A DNA stretch of 64,000 bases from Acetobacteraceae bacterium H6797 (GCA_015223225.1 JADFCQ010000001.1:930001-994000); one strand, 5' to 3'. Shown: positions 48,111 to 57,418, counted from the first letter of the stretch. Notes: a model not told the origin generated them from the sequence alone. Numbers and translations: made by a program.

Positions 48111-48446
48111 ATGCGCTACCTCCCCCTGATCGCCACTTTCGCCGTCGGCGCGGCCCTCGCGGGCTCGGCCGTCGCTTTCGGCCCGGGGCTCATGGCGAGC
48201 CCGGCCGCGGAAAAGGTCGCCGAAAAGGCAGCCGCCGCCACGCCGCCGGCCGTCCGGCTGGCCGCGAACGGGCCCGCGCCCGCCGCGAAGCCGGCGAATG
48301 ATTGCGAAGCCTATAATCGGGATATCGACGAGGCGATCCGCCTGCAGACCCGTATCGGGCGGGGGGAAGAGGCCCAGCGCCTGCAGGGCATGCGGCAGAG
48401 CTGCGGCTCGAACACGCCGGCCGTCTACCGCTCCGGGCGTCCCTGA
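48111..48446 (+). CDS. Small exported protein of unknown function
   Basis: A 111-residue protein with a signal peptide (about 1-22) or single membrane anchor, an Ala/Pro/Lys-rich linker, and a short C-terminal domain with two cysteines (NDCEAYNRDIDEAI and RQSCGSN), probably disulfide-linked. No family recognised. It is the only + strand gene between the two - strand blocks. Confidence 0.65.
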   Translation: MRYLPLIATFAVGAALAGSAVAFGPGLMASPAAEKVAEKAAAATPPAVRLAANGPAPAAKPANDCEAYNRDIDEAIRLQTRIGRGEEAQRLQGMRQSCGSNTPAVYRSGRP

Positions 48447-48504
48447 ACCGGGCGCCCCTAGCCCGGTAACGCCCCCGCGGCATGAAGGCCGCGGGGAAGC
48501 GACG

Positions 48505-49305
48505 TCAGCCGCCGAAGGACTTCGGATCGGCCTTCTTGAAATGCTCGACGAAGCGGGCGGTATAGCCGACGATCCAGTCGGCGATCTTCTTGCCCTTCTC
48601 GGCGCTGGCCATGGTGTTGTCGCCGCCCATCACGCCATTGCCGGTGACGTCGGTGACGTCGAGCGGCACTTCGATGGTGGAATCCTCGAACTGCACCGCG
48701 CGCACGCCCACCGTCTTGAGCCCGAAGGCATCCTTGGCCTGGCGGGGCGCGGCGAGGTCCTGCCGCATGATCTCGGGTGCGAGATGCAGATAGACAGAGG
48801 TCATCGGATCGGCGCCATGGCCGCGGGCCTTGGCATGGTCAGGGCCATGGATCTCGGCCCAGACGGCCGCCGGCATCACCTGCCAGACCTGAATGGTCGG
48901 GATGATGATGCCCCGCTCCTTCTTCAGCTTGCGGCAGACCTGCTCGATCAGCGGCATATTCGAGGTATGGCCGTTGAAGATGACGATCCGCTCGAGCCCA
49001 TGATCGAGGAAGGCCGTGATCATATCCTCGATGATATAGGAGAAGGTCTCGGCGCGGAGCTGGATGCCGCCGGGGACCGGCTTGAAGTAATCGGCATTGC
49101 CGAAGGGCAGCACGGGTGCGGCGATGGCATCCGCCTGTTCCGCCGCCTTGATGGCGAGGATCTCGGCCAGCATGTAGTCGCCCATCGGGCAATGCGGGCC
49201 CTGCTCTTCCTGGCTGCCGAGGGGCAGGATGATGACCGGCTGTTCCTTCAGCCGCTCACCGAATTCCACCCAGGTCATGTCCTTGAGGGCGTGTTTGCGG
49301 GTCAT
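48505..49305 (-). CDS. Creatininase-family amidohydrolase
   Basis: A 266-residue creatininase-family enzyme. LPLGSQEEQGPHCPMGDY at about 28-45 holds the Glu and Asp metal ligands of the family (GSxEqHGPHLPL type), and IVIFNGHTSNM near 106-116 corresponds to the NGHGGN motif. Here the His in the first motif is replaced (EEQGPHCP), which is worth noting. It ends the operon of a Dpp/Opp ABC transporter, so it probably hydrolyses an imported cyclic amide or peptide-like compound. Confidence 0.83.
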   Translation of the reverse strand: MTRKHALKDMTWVEFGERLKEQPVIILPLGSQEEQGPHCPMGDYMLAEILAIKAAEQADAIAAPVLPFGNADYFKPVPGGIQLRAETFSYIIEDMITAFLDHGLERIVIFNGHTSNMPLIEQVCRKLKKERGIIIPTIQVWQVMPAAVWAEIHGPDHAKARGHGADPMTSVYLHLAPEIMRQDLAAPRQAKDAFGLKTVGVRAVQFEDSTIEVPLDVTDVTGNGVMGGDNTMASAEKGKKIADWIVGYTARFVEHFKKADPKSFGG

Positions 49306-49307
49306 GC

Positions 49308-50285
49308 TCAGATCTCTTCGGCGCGGTGGCAGGCCACCAGGCGGTTGGAAGCCAGGCTGCGCAGCGGCGGCAGGGCCTCGGCGCAGAGGGGCTTGGCGAA
49401 GGGGCAGCGGGTGCGGAAGCCGCAGCCCGAGGGGGGCGACACGGGGTTGGGCAACTCGCCCTGCGCACTCGAGAGCGGCTTGTCGGCCGGCTCGCGGAGC
49501 TGAGGCGTCGCCGCGATCAGCGCCCGCGTATAGGGATGGGCGGCCGTGCGGAAGACTTCCTTGGCCGGCCCCTCTTCGACGACGCGGCCGAGATACATGA
49601 CGGCCACGCGGTCGGAGAGGTGGCGGACCACATGCAGGTCATGGCTGATGAAGACCATGGCCAAGCCGCGCTCTTCGCGAAGCTGGGCCATGAGGTTCAC
49701 CACCTGGGCCTGCACGGAGACGTCGAGCGCCGAAACGGGCTCGTCGGCGACGACCAGTTCCGGCCCCGTGGCGAGCGCGCGGGCGATGGCGATGCGCTGC
49801 CGCTGGCCACCGGAGAATTCATGCGGCAGGCGGGCGGTATGCGTCGGGTCGAGGCCCACCTCGGCCAGCAGGGCCTCGGCGCGTGCCTGCAACTCGGCGC
49901 CCTTGGCCATGCCGTGTTCCTGCAGCCCGTCGGTGATCTGCGCGCCGACGGAGCGGCGCGGATCGAGCGAGGCGTAAGGGTCCTGGTAGACCATCTGCAT
50001 CTTGGGGCGCAGGCCGCGCAGCTTGGCGGGCTTCATCCGGCCGAGCACCTCACCCTCGAAGGCGACATGCCCGCCGGTCGGCGCCTGGAGATGCAGCAGC
50101 AGGCGGCCGAGGGTGGATTTCCCGCAGCCGGATTCACCGACGACGCCCAGCACCTCGGCGCGGCCGAGGGTGAGGCTCACGTCGCGGACGGCGAGAAAGC
50201 TCTTCCGGCCGAAAAGCCCCCCGCCGCGCACGGCGAATTCGCGGGAGACGTTATCGGCTTGCAACAGCGGCTGGGTCGCGCTCAT
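49308..50285 (-). CDS. Dipeptide/oligopeptide ABC transporter ATP-binding protein (DppF/OppF)
   Basis: A 325-residue ABC ATPase of the OppF/DppF group. Walker A GESGCGKST is near 53-61, signature SGGQRQRIAIARAL, Walker B VVADEPVSALDV. The C-terminal oligo_HPY extension has the Cys cluster SPPSGCGFRTRCPFAKPLC, which binds an Fe-S cluster in related proteins. The start overlaps the stop of the upstream fusion gene by four bases; creatininase follows after two bases. Confidence 0.93.
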   Translation of the reverse strand: MSATQPLLQADNVSREFAVRGGGLFGRKSFLAVRDVSLTLGRAEVLGVVGESGCGKSTLGRLLLHLQAPTGGHVAFEGEVLGRMKPAKLRGLRPKMQMVYQDPYASLDPRRSVGAQITDGLQEHGMAKGAELQARAEALLAEVGLDPTHTARLPHEFSGGQRQRIAIARALATGPELVVADEPVSALDVSVQAQVVNLMAQLREERGLAMVFISHDLHVVRHLSDRVAVMYLGRVVEEGPAKEVFRTAAHPYTRALIAATPQLREPADKPLSSAQGELPNPVSPPSGCGFRTRCPFAKPLCAEALPPLRSLASNRLVACHRAEEI

Positions 50286-52156
50286 GCGGCGATCTCCTGG
50301 CCCATCTCGCCCGCACGGATGCAGGCCGAGGCGCGGCCGGGGCCGACGGGCGTGAGCGGCGGAACGGCGGCCTTGCAGGCGGCGATCGCCATGGAACAGC
50401 GGGGCGCGAAGGCACAGCCGGGCGGCATGGCGCGCGGCTGCGGCACCACGCCGGGGATGGCCGTGAGCGTCTCGCTCTCGGATTCCGGGGCGCTGGCGAG
50501 GAGGCCGGCGGTGTAGGGGTGGCGCGGGTCCTCGAAGACCTCCCGCACCGGGCCCTCCTCGACGATGCGGCCCGCATACATGACAGCGACGCGATCGGCG
50601 ATGCGCGCGACCACGGCGAGGTTATGGCTGATGAAAATCATGCCCATGTCGCGGTCGGCGGCCTTGAGCGCCGCGAACATGTCGAGGATCTGGGCCTGGA
50701 TCGTCACGTCGAGCGCCGTGGTGGGCTCGTCGGCGATGAGCAGGCGCGGTGCATTGGCGACCGCGGCGGCGATCATCACGCGCTGCTTCTGCCCGCCCGA
50801 AAGCTCGTGCGGGAAGTTCTTCGCCTTGCGCTCCGGGTCAGGCAGGCCGACGCGGCGGAGGAGTTCCACGGCCTCGTTCCAGGCGGCCGACTTGGACATG
50901 GGGCGATGCGCGCGGATGGCCTCGGCGATCTGCGTGCCGATGCGCCAGACCGGATCGAGCGTGGCGCCCGGGTCCTGGAAGACCATGGCGATGTCGCGGC
51001 CGCGCAGCCTGCGGAGCGCCGGTTCGTCCTGACGGGCGAGGTCGCGGGTCACGCCGTCGCGGCCACGGAAAAGAATATGGCCATTGGCGATGCCGAGTTC
51101 GGAAGGCAGCAGGCCCATGGCGGCGGAGCCGGTGAGGCTCTTGCCCGAGCCGGATTCACCGACCAGGGCCAGCGTCTCGCCGCGCGCGACCTTGAGGGAG
51201 ACGTTGCGGACCAGCGGCAGCGGGCCGCTCTCGGTGCCAAGCGTGAGGGTCATGTCGCGGATGTCGAGCAGCGTCTCGCCCGGCATGTCCTGCGGCATCG
51301 GCGCGGGGGCGGGGCGCTTCCAGCCCAGGCCGAGGCCGCCTTCGGTCGCGCCGCGCGGGTCCATCGCATCGCGCAGCGCGTCGCAGAAGGCGTTGAGCGC
51401 CATGACGGTGCCGGCCAGCGCGAGGCAGGGCCAGACCAGCAGCATCGGGTTGGTTTCCATCGTCGCCCGGGCGCCGCGCACCATCAGGCCCCAGGAGGGC
51501 GTGGGCGGGACGACGCCGAGGCCGAGGAAGGAGAGGCCGCTTTCCAGCACCATGGCCGAGGCGATGGTCAGCGAGAATTTCACCAGCAGCGGCGGCGCGA
51601 TATTCGGCAGCACCGTGCGCCACATGATCCGCGCGGGGCCGACGCCCAGGCTCTCCTGCGCGGAGACATAGTCCAGCCCGCGCTTGGTCAGCGTCTCGGC
51701 GAAGGCGATGCGGGCGAAGCTCGGCGCATAGAGGATGGACATGGCCGCGACCAGCGTGACCATGCCGGGGCCGAAGAGCGTCACGATCATCAGCGCGAGC
51801 AGCAGCGGCGGGAAGCAGAGCACCGCTTCCGAGACGCGCACGGTGAGGATCTCGACCAGGCCGCGGAAATAGCCGCCGATGAGGCCGAGCGCGGTGCCCA
51901 GCATGGCGGCGATGGCCGTGGAGATCAGCGCGACCGCGAGCGAGATGCGGGCGCCCCAGATCAGGCGCGTCAGCACGTCGCGGCCGTATTCGTCCTGCCC
52001 CAGCCAATGCGCGGCGGAAGCGGGGGCGAGGCGGTTGTTGACGTCCATCGTCGCGACATCCTGCAAGGGCAGGACGGGGGCGAGGATGGCCAGCGCCGCG
52101 ATAATCGCGACGACGGTGCCCGAGGGGATGAGCTTGAGGAGAGTCTTGCGGCGCAT
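50282..52156 (-). CDS. Fused DppC permease and DppD ATP-binding protein
   Basis: A 624-residue fusion. Residues 1-275 are a DppC-type permease (EAEYGRDVLTRLIWGARISL-like start, the coupling loop AQESLGVGPARIMWRTVLPN, LSFLGLGVVPPTPSWG). Residues 290-624 are a DppD-type ATPase with GESGSGKS, SGGQKQRVMIAAAV, LLIADEPTTALDV, and the C-terminal CAFAPRCSMAIAAC cysteine cluster. No internal stop separates them; the linker is about 25 residues. Such natural fusions fix 1:1 stoichiometry. It starts inside the DppB stop (TGATG). Confidence 0.93.
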   Translation of the reverse strand: MRRKTLLKLIPSGTVVAIIAALAILAPVLPLQDVATMDVNNRLAPASAAHWLGQDEYGRDVLTRLIWGARISLAVALISTAIAAMLGTALGLIGGYFRGLVEILTVRVSEAVLCFPPLLLALMIVTLFGPGMVTLVAAMSILYAPSFARIAFAETLTKRGLDYVSAQESLGVGPARIMWRTVLPNIAPPLLVKFSLTIASAMVLESGLSFLGLGVVPPTPSWGLMVRGARATMETNPMLLVWPCLALAGTVMALNAFCDALRDAMDPRGATEGGLGLGWKRPAPAPMPQDMPGETLLDIRDMTLTLGTESGPLPLVRNVSLKVARGETLALVGESGSGKSLTGSAAMGLLPSELGIANGHILFRGRDGVTRDLARQDEPALRRLRGRDIAMVFQDPGATLDPVWRIGTQIAEAIRAHRPMSKSAAWNEAVELLRRVGLPDPERKAKNFPHELSGGQKQRVMIAAAVANAPRLLIADEPTTALDVTIQAQILDMFAALKAADRDMGMIFISHNLAVVARIADRVAVMYAGRIVEEGPVREVFEDPRHPYTAGLLASAPESESETLTAIPGVVPQPRAMPPGCAFAPRCSMAIAACKAAVPPLTPVGPGRASACIRAGEMGQEIAA

Positions 52157-53109
52157 CAGCCGTGCCTCACGCGCGGGTCGAGCGCGGCATAGAGCAGGTC
52201 GACCAGAAGATTGAGCATCACGAATAGCACGGAGACCACCAGCACGATGCCGGTCACTTCCGGATAGTCGCGCGCATCGACGGCGCGGACCAGGTAGCCG
52301 GAGAGGCCGGGCCAGTTGAAGACATATTCGATGAGCACCGTGCCGCCGAGCATGGTGCCGAGCTGCAGCGCGAAGACGGTGACGACCGGGACCAGCGCAT
52401 TGCGCACCGCGTGCAGCCAGAGGATGCGCTGCGGCGCGAGGCCCTTGGCATGGGCGGCACGGATGAAGTCCCGCGCGAGCACTTCCAGCACCGCCGAGCG
52501 CGTCATGCGCAGGACGATGGAGGAGAGGCCGAGCGCGATGGTGCCGGCGGGCAGCAGCAGCATGCCGAGATGCTTCAGCGGGTCCTGCGCGAAGGGCACG
52601 TAGCCGCCGGCGGGGATGAGGCGAAGCTGCTGCGCGAGGATGAGGATGACCAGCGTGCCGGTGACGAAGACCGGCGTAGAGATCAGCGCGCCCGAGACGG
52701 TGGAGAGCAGCCTGTCGGTGAGCTTGCCCCGGCGCAGCGCGGCCAGCGCACCCAGAGGCACGCCGATGAGGAAGGAGATGAGGCCGGCCGCGCCGATCAG
52801 CTCCAGCGTGCGCGGCAGGCGCAGCGCGACCTCATCGACGACCGAGTGCTCGTCGATCATCGACTTGCCCAGTCCGCCGCGCGACAGCTCGACGAGGAAA
52901 GCCCAGTACTGGTCGAGCAGCGGGCGGTTGAGGCCCATCTGCTCGCGCATTTCCTCCACCAGCCCCGGATCGGCCGGCACGCCGCCCTGGCTGAGCAGCA
53001 TCTCGACCGGATCGCCCGGGATCATGTGGATGATCAGGAAGACGAGCGTGACGATCACCCAGACCAGCCCGAGCGCCACGGCGAGGCGGCGGAGGAAATA
53101 ACTCAGCAT
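52156..53109 (-). CDS. Dipeptide ABC transporter permease DppB
   Basis: A 317-residue permease of the DppB/OppB family with about six membrane segments. The N-terminal LIIHMIPGDPVEMLL and the coupling region HAKGLAPQRILWLHAVRNALVPV are characteristic. It forms the membrane pore with the DppC part of the fusion encoded next. The start ATG 53109 lies four bases after the stop of the binding-protein gene and the stop overlaps the next start. Confidence 0.93.
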   Translation of the reverse strand: MLSYFLRRLAVALGLVWVIVTLVFLIIHMIPGDPVEMLLSQGGVPADPGLVEEMREQMGLNRPLLDQYWAFLVELSRGGLGKSMIDEHSVVDEVALRLPRTLELIGAAGLISFLIGVPLGALAALRRGKLTDRLLSTVSGALISTPVFVTGTLVILILAQQLRLIPAGGYVPFAQDPLKHLGMLLLPAGTIALGLSSIVLRMTRSAVLEVLARDFIRAAHAKGLAPQRILWLHAVRNALVPVVTVFALQLGTMLGGTVLIEYVFNWPGLSGYLVRAVDARDYPEVTGIVLVVSVLFVMLNLLVDLLYAALDPRVRHG

Positions 53110-53113
53110 TGGA

Positions 53114-54652
53114 TCAGCCGACGACCACGTCTTCGAGCACGCTGCCCGAGGAGAGGCTGAGGAAGCCCGGCAGGTTCGCGAAGCCCGAGATATTCGAGCG
53201 CGTGCCGTAGCCCTGGCTGCGCCAGGCGAGGCCGACGAAGGCCGCCTCGTCGAGCAGCACATCGCGCAGCTCGCGATAGATGGCCAGGCGCTTCTGCGGA
53301 TCGCTCTCGGCCTGGCCGGCCTTCATGAGCTGGTTGGCCTTCTCGTTGTTGAAGCCGACCGGGCGCGAATAGCTCGCGGGCTGGCCGCCGAGCAGGTAGT
53401 TCGTCATCGAATCCGGATCGTTGTAATCGCCGGCGAGGCCATGCACCGCGAGGTCATACTGGCCCCGATTGCCGAGCTGCACGCGGGTGCCCCATTCCGG
53501 CATGTTCAGCTCGCACTGGATGCCGATGGCGGCGAGGGACTGCTGCACGACCTCGGCCGTGTCCTTATGCATGCCGAACTGGGCAGTGGAGAGCAGCTTC
53601 GCCTGGAAGCCGCTGCCCACGCCGGCGGCGGCGAGCAGCGCCTTGGCCTTGTTCAGGTCGAGGCCCCAGCCCTCGTTCAGCGAGGGGTCGTTCATGGCGG
53701 CGGTGGTGCGGAAGGGGATGCCGTTCAGCGCATGGCCACGGCCGAAGAAGGCGGCCTTGACGATATCGTCGCGGCGCACGGCCCAGGCGACGGCCTGGCG
53801 CACGCGCTTATCGGCGAAGGGGCCGCGGGCGCAGTTGAAGAGCAGGCACATATAGCCGCCGTCGGAGACGAGCAGCTTCTGGTTCGGGTCGGACTCGATC
53901 TGGTCCATCTGCGCCCAGGGGACGTATTCGATGATGTCCACATCGCCCGTGCGCAGCGCCGTCGCGCGCAGGCTCTCGTCCTGATAGACTTGGAAGACGA
54001 TCTTCTTCGTCTTGGGCAGGCCCGGCTTGTAGAACTTGTCGAAGGCCTCGACCTCGATGCGCGAGCCGCGCTCCTGGCCCACGAGGCGATAGGGGCCGGC
54101 GCCGATGGGGTCGGCCTCGGTCGATTTCGGGCTGATGAAGCCGGAATTATAGGTGGCCAGCGCGAGGAGGAAGGTCGCGTTCGGCTCCTTCAGCACCAGG
54201 CGCACGGTGGAAGCGTCAGGCGCCTCGACCTTGGCGACGTTCTGGAAGACGGCGCGCTGATAGGCGGTGGACTTCTCGGCGGCGATGGCTTCGACATTGA
54301 AGCGGATCGCGTCCGGGTCGACCTTCGCGCCATCCTGGAAGACGGCGTTCTGGCGCAGCTTGAACTCATAGGTGACGGGATCGACCTGGCGCCAGCTTTC
54401 GGCCAGTTCGCCGCGCAGCTCGCCCTTGGCGTCGTTGCCGAGCAGGCCACGGAAGATGTTCAGCTTCACCGTGCCGGCGGAGGCGCCGGTCGAGGGCCAA
54501 GAACGCAGCGAGGGCGGGAAGGCCGAGAGGCCGAAGCGCAGCGTGCCGCCGGCAGCCTGGGCCATGGCGCGGCGATTGGCGAAGAGGCTGCCGGCCGCCG
54601 GCAGAGCGGCGGCGGCGCCCAACAGGCCGCGGCGGGAGAAGGTCGTCGTCAT
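53114..54652 (-). CDS. Peptide-type ABC substrate-binding protein, first gene of the dpp-creatininase operon
   Basis: A 512-residue family 5 periplasmic binding protein. The signal (1-31) is Tat-like (SRRGLLGAAAALPAAG then AMAQ). It has the family features TYEFKLRQNAVFQDGAKVDPDAI and VRQAVAWAVRRDDIVKAAFFGRG. It supplies the DppB/DppC-D/DppF transporter encoded directly downstream; the operon runs binding protein, DppB, DppCD, DppF, creatininase. The ligand is unknown; a cyclic amide or peptide fits the last gene. Confidence 0.92.
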   Translation of the reverse strand: MTTTFSRRGLLGAAAALPAAGSLFANRRAMAQAAGGTLRFGLSAFPPSLRSWPSTGASAGTVKLNIFRGLLGNDAKGELRGELAESWRQVDPVTYEFKLRQNAVFQDGAKVDPDAIRFNVEAIAAEKSTAYQRAVFQNVAKVEAPDASTVRLVLKEPNATFLLALATYNSGFISPKSTEADPIGAGPYRLVGQERGSRIEVEAFDKFYKPGLPKTKKIVFQVYQDESLRATALRTGDVDIIEYVPWAQMDQIESDPNQKLLVSDGGYMCLLFNCARGPFADKRVRQAVAWAVRRDDIVKAAFFGRGHALNGIPFRTTAAMNDPSLNEGWGLDLNKAKALLAAAGVGSGFQAKLLSTAQFGMHKDTAEVVQQSLAAIGIQCELNMPEWGTRVQLGNRGQYDLAVHGLAGDYNDPDSMTNYLLGGQPASYSRPVGFNNEKANQLMKAGQAESDPQKRLAIYRELRDVLLDEAAFVGLAWRSQGYGTRSNISGFANLPGFLSLSSGSVLEDVVVG

Positions 54653-55009
54653 CGGCTATCCTCCGTATTGGGCCGCGGTAGCGGGGCGGCCAAAGCAGGT
54701 GCGCCCGCCACTGACCGAATGGGCAGTGGCGGGTCGGCGATCGGGCGCGATCTTCTTGAAGGCGGGCCGGGGTGTCCATTGCAACCTGAGGCCTGATCGC
54801 CGCGCGAGGGCGGAAATTGCCCAGGCGAGCGGCAACGGAAGGGCGAATGCCCGCGAGGCGGTCGCCGACGGCGAACGGGGCATCAGCTCTCCTGATACCG
54901 ACATGCCGCAGCCCTATGGGGTGGCGAATCGGCCGGGATGGGGCGCGGCCATGAAAAAAGCCCCGCGCGGGGCGGGGCTGGAGAAGCGGGGATCGGTGGT
55001 CCGCCGGGC
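54653..55009. other. Leader of the dpp operon with a long hairpin
   Basis: 357 bases between the DUF1178 gene and the binding-protein gene, both on the - strand. A perfect 10-bp stem CCCGCCACTG...CAGTGGCGGG with a 10-base loop lies at 54704-54733, 50-80 bases upstream of the binding-protein start, and may stabilise or attenuate the mRNA. The terminator of the previous gene is at 54960-54973. No small gene is convincing. Confidence 0.45.
54960..54973 (-). terminator. Terminator after the DUF1178 gene
   Basis: On the - strand GCCCC-GCGC-GGGGC is followed directly by six T residues (54954-54959). It lies 37 bases after the DUF1178 stop. Confidence 0.7.
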
Positions 55010-55483
55010 CTATCCGTCGGAGCGGGGCACCCAGGGGAGGCGGCCCACCTCGATGCCTTCATCGCGCAGGGCCTCGGTCTCGGCCTCGCTCGCCTCGCCA
55101 TAGATGCCGCGCTGGGGCGGAGTGCCTTCCTCGGCCTCACGATGGATGCGGCGCGCCTCCTCGGCGAAATTGGCGCCGACATAGTCGCAATTCTTCTCCA
55201 CCTCGGCGCGCAGGCGCTGGAGCAGGGCCAGCATCTGGGCGGGCATGGGGCCGGCGGCGGCCATCTGACCTTCGCCCGCCGCCGGAGGCGTCGCTTGGGA
55301 CGCGGGCAGGGCCTCGCGCGTCTTGGCGATATTCGGCGCCATGAGCGCGCGGGTGACCTTGGTGACACCGCAGACCGGGCATTCGACGAGACCGGCCGCC
55401 GCCTGCTTCTCAAAGCCGGCGCTGTCCTTGAACCAACCGTCGAATTCGTGGCCCGCCTCGCAGCGGAGCTGGTAGTGGATCAT
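55010..55483 (-). CDS. DUF1178 protein
   Basis: A 157-residue protein of the DUF1178 family. It starts with MIHYQLRCEAGHEFDGWF, has a zinc-ribbon-like pair (VECPVCGV near 34-41, with Cys8) and ends IEVGRLPWVPRSDG; the central part is variable. In alphaproteobacteria DUF1178 genes usually lie next to grxC and a nitrilase-like gene. Here grxC is upstream but the nitrilase-like gene is missing. Function unknown. Confidence 0.88.
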   Translation of the reverse strand: MIHYQLRCEAGHEFDGWFKDSAGFEKQAAAGLVECPVCGVTKVTRALMAPNIAKTREALPASQATPPAAGEGQMAAAGPMPAQMLALLQRLRAEVEKNCDYVGANFAEEARRIHREAEEGTPPQRGIYGEASEAETEALRDEGIEVGRLPWVPRSDG

Positions 55484-55585
55484 GCTATCGCTCGTTCACG
55501 GCCGGGCGGGCGGCCCGCTTCCCGGCCTTTTCATCAGCCTTTCCGAGCGCCTCTTCTGGCATGAAGCGCGCGGGCAAGGCCAGCA

Positions 55586-55843
55586 TCAGGCTGCCAGAAG
55601 CGGGTCCAGCTTACCGGCGCGCTCCAGGGCGAAGAGGTCATCGCAGCCGCCGATGGCCTGGCCATCGATGAAGATCTGCGGAACCGTCGTGCGTCCGCCG
55701 GAGCGCTCGATCGCCGCCTTGCGCTCGGCCGAACCGTGCGGGGCGTCGAATTCGGTGTAGGACACGCCCTTCTGGTCGAGCAGCGACTTGGCGCGCGCGC
55801 AATAAGGGCAGAACGGGGTGGTGAAAATCTCGATCTGGGCCAT
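55586..55843 (-). CDS. grxC: Glutaredoxin 3
   Basis: An 85-residue dithiol glutaredoxin. The active site CPYC is at 12-15, then TVPQIFIDGQAIGGCDDL with the cis-Pro loop (TVP) and the GG-C-D glutathione site. It reduces disulfides and glutathione adducts in the cytoplasm. It lies 102 bases upstream of the DUF1178 gene on the same strand. Confidence 0.93.
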   Translation of the reverse strand: MAQIEIFTTPFCPYCARAKSLLDQKGVSYTEFDAPHGSAERKAAIERSGGRTTVPQIFIDGQAIGGCDDLFALERAGKLDPLLAA

Positions 55844-55917
55844 GCATGACAAAGTCGTGGCGCCGCGCGGCCCGGTCAAGGGCCGGATTCCGGCATGGCT
55901 GGGGCGCCGAAACGAAA

Positions 55918-55937
55918 GGGGCGCCTCGCGGCGCCCC
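55918..55937 (-). terminator. Hairpin after the aminotransferase gene
   Basis: GGGGCGCC-loop-GGCGCCCC (8-bp stem, 4-base loop), followed on the - strand by TTTCGTTTC. It lies 53 bases after the aminotransferase stop. Confidence 0.55.
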
Positions 55938-55989
55938 ATGCCCGGGGTAGGGAGATGTGTCCCCCTGCCCCGCTTCGCCTGAATCGTGC

Positions 55990-57318
55990 TCAGGCGGCCG
56001 CCTTGATCGCCTTTTCGAGCGTGCCGAAGAGGCGGTCCACATGCGGCTTCTCGCAGATGAGCGGCGGCGAGAGGGCCACGATGTCGCCGGTGACGCGGAT
56101 GAGCACGCCCTCGTCGAAGCACTGGCGGAAGACTTCCGTGGCGCGGGCGCCCGGCGCGCCGGGGCGCGATTCCAGCTCGATGCCGGCGACGAGGCCCAGG
56201 TCACGCACGTCGGCGACGGTGCGGGTGCCCTTCAGGCTATGCGCGGCGTCCTGGAAATAGGGCTCCAAGGCGGCGGCGCGGCCCGGCAGGTCTTCCTCGA
56301 CATGCAGCGCCAGCGTCGCGATCGCCGCGGCGGCGGCCAGCGGATGGCCCGAATAGGTATAGCCGTGGAACAGCTCGATCCCGTTCGGGGTGCCGTTGAC
56401 GATGGCGTCGTAGACGCTGTCCTTCGTCGCGACGGCGCCCATGGGCACGGCGGCGTTGGTCAGGCCCTTGGCCATGGTCATGATGTCCGGCATCACGCCC
56501 AGGCGCTCGGCGCCGAAATTCGTGCCGAGGCGGCCGAAGCCGGTGATGACCTCGTCGAAAATCAGCAGGATGCCGTGCTTGTCGCAGATCTCGCGCAGGC
56601 GCTGCAGATAGCCCTGCGGCGGAATGAGAACGCCCGTGGAGCCGGCCATCGGCTCGACCATGACGGCCGCGATGGTCTCGGCGCCATGCAGGGCGACCAG
56701 GTCTTCCAGCTTGTCGGCCAGGTTGGCGCCGTGTTCCGGCATGCCCTTGGCGAAGCTGTTCAGGCTCGGCTGATGGGTATGCGGCAGATGATCCGTATAG
56801 GGGAGCATCGCGCCGAACTGCTTGCGGTTGCCGCCGATGCCGCCGACCGACATGCCGCCGAAGCCCACGCCGTGATAGCCGCGCTCACGGCCGATCAGAC
56901 GCACGCGCGAGGCCTGGCCGCGGGCCTTGTGATAGGCAAGCGCGATCTTCAGGGCCGTATCGGCGCTCTCGGAGCCCGAGCCGGTGAAGAAGACCTTGTT
57001 CAGCGGGTCCGGCAGCATCTCGGACAGGCGCGCGGCGGCCTCGAAGGCGACCGGGTGGCCGAGGTTGAAGGTCGGCGCGAAATCCATGATCGCGGCCTGC
57101 TTCTGGATGGCTTCCACGATCTCGCGGCGGCCATGCCCGGCATTGCAGCACCACAGACCCGCCGTGCCGTCCAGAACCTCGCGGCCTTCCGGCGTGAAGT
57201 AGGACATGCCCTCGGCGCGCGCGAGCATGCGCGGGTTCGCCTTGAAATACTTGTTGTCGGAAAAGGGCATCCAGAACGCGTCGAGATTATTGGGACGCGA
57301 CGGGCGGATTTCGTTCAT
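55990..57318 (-). CDS. Omega-amino acid:pyruvate aminotransferase (class III)
   Basis: A 442-residue PLP enzyme of fold type I, class III. It starts NNLDAFWMPFSDNKYFK, typical of beta-alanine/omega-amino acid:pyruvate transaminases. FTGSGSESADTALK binds the PLP phosphate, IFDEVITGFGRLG holds the Asp that contacts the pyridine nitrogen, and MTMAKGLTNAAVPMGAV carries the catalytic Lys. It moves amino groups from beta-alanine or terminal amines to pyruvate. ATG 57318 has GGAGG in front. Confidence 0.9.
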   Translation of the reverse strand: MNEIRPSRPNNLDAFWMPFSDNKYFKANPRMLARAEGMSYFTPEGREVLDGTAGLWCCNAGHGRREIVEAIQKQAAIMDFAPTFNLGHPVAFEAAARLSEMLPDPLNKVFFTGSGSESADTALKIALAYHKARGQASRVRLIGRERGYHGVGFGGMSVGGIGGNRKQFGAMLPYTDHLPHTHQPSLNSFAKGMPEHGANLADKLEDLVALHGAETIAAVMVEPMAGSTGVLIPPQGYLQRLREICDKHGILLIFDEVITGFGRLGTNFGAERLGVMPDIMTMAKGLTNAAVPMGAVATKDSVYDAIVNGTPNGIELFHGYTYSGHPLAAAAAIATLALHVEEDLPGRAAALEPYFQDAAHSLKGTRTVADVRDLGLVAGIELESRPGAPGARATEVFRQCFDEGVLIRVTGDIVALSPPLICEKPHVDRLFGTLEKAIKAAA

Positions 57319-57400
57319 CGTGAGCCTCCAGGCAGGCGGGCACCCTCGCGCCGCGCGCGCCGCGCCGCAAGACATCCGGAGGGGTGAGGGAGAAAAAAAC

Positions 57401-57415
57401 CGCCGCCAGGCGGCG
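57401..57415 (-). terminator. Terminator after the lipoprotein gene
   Basis: CGCCG-CCTGG-CGGCG followed on the - strand by GG and seven T residues (57393-57399). It starts immediately beyond the lipoprotein stop. Confidence 0.7.
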
Positions 57416-57418
57416 ATT

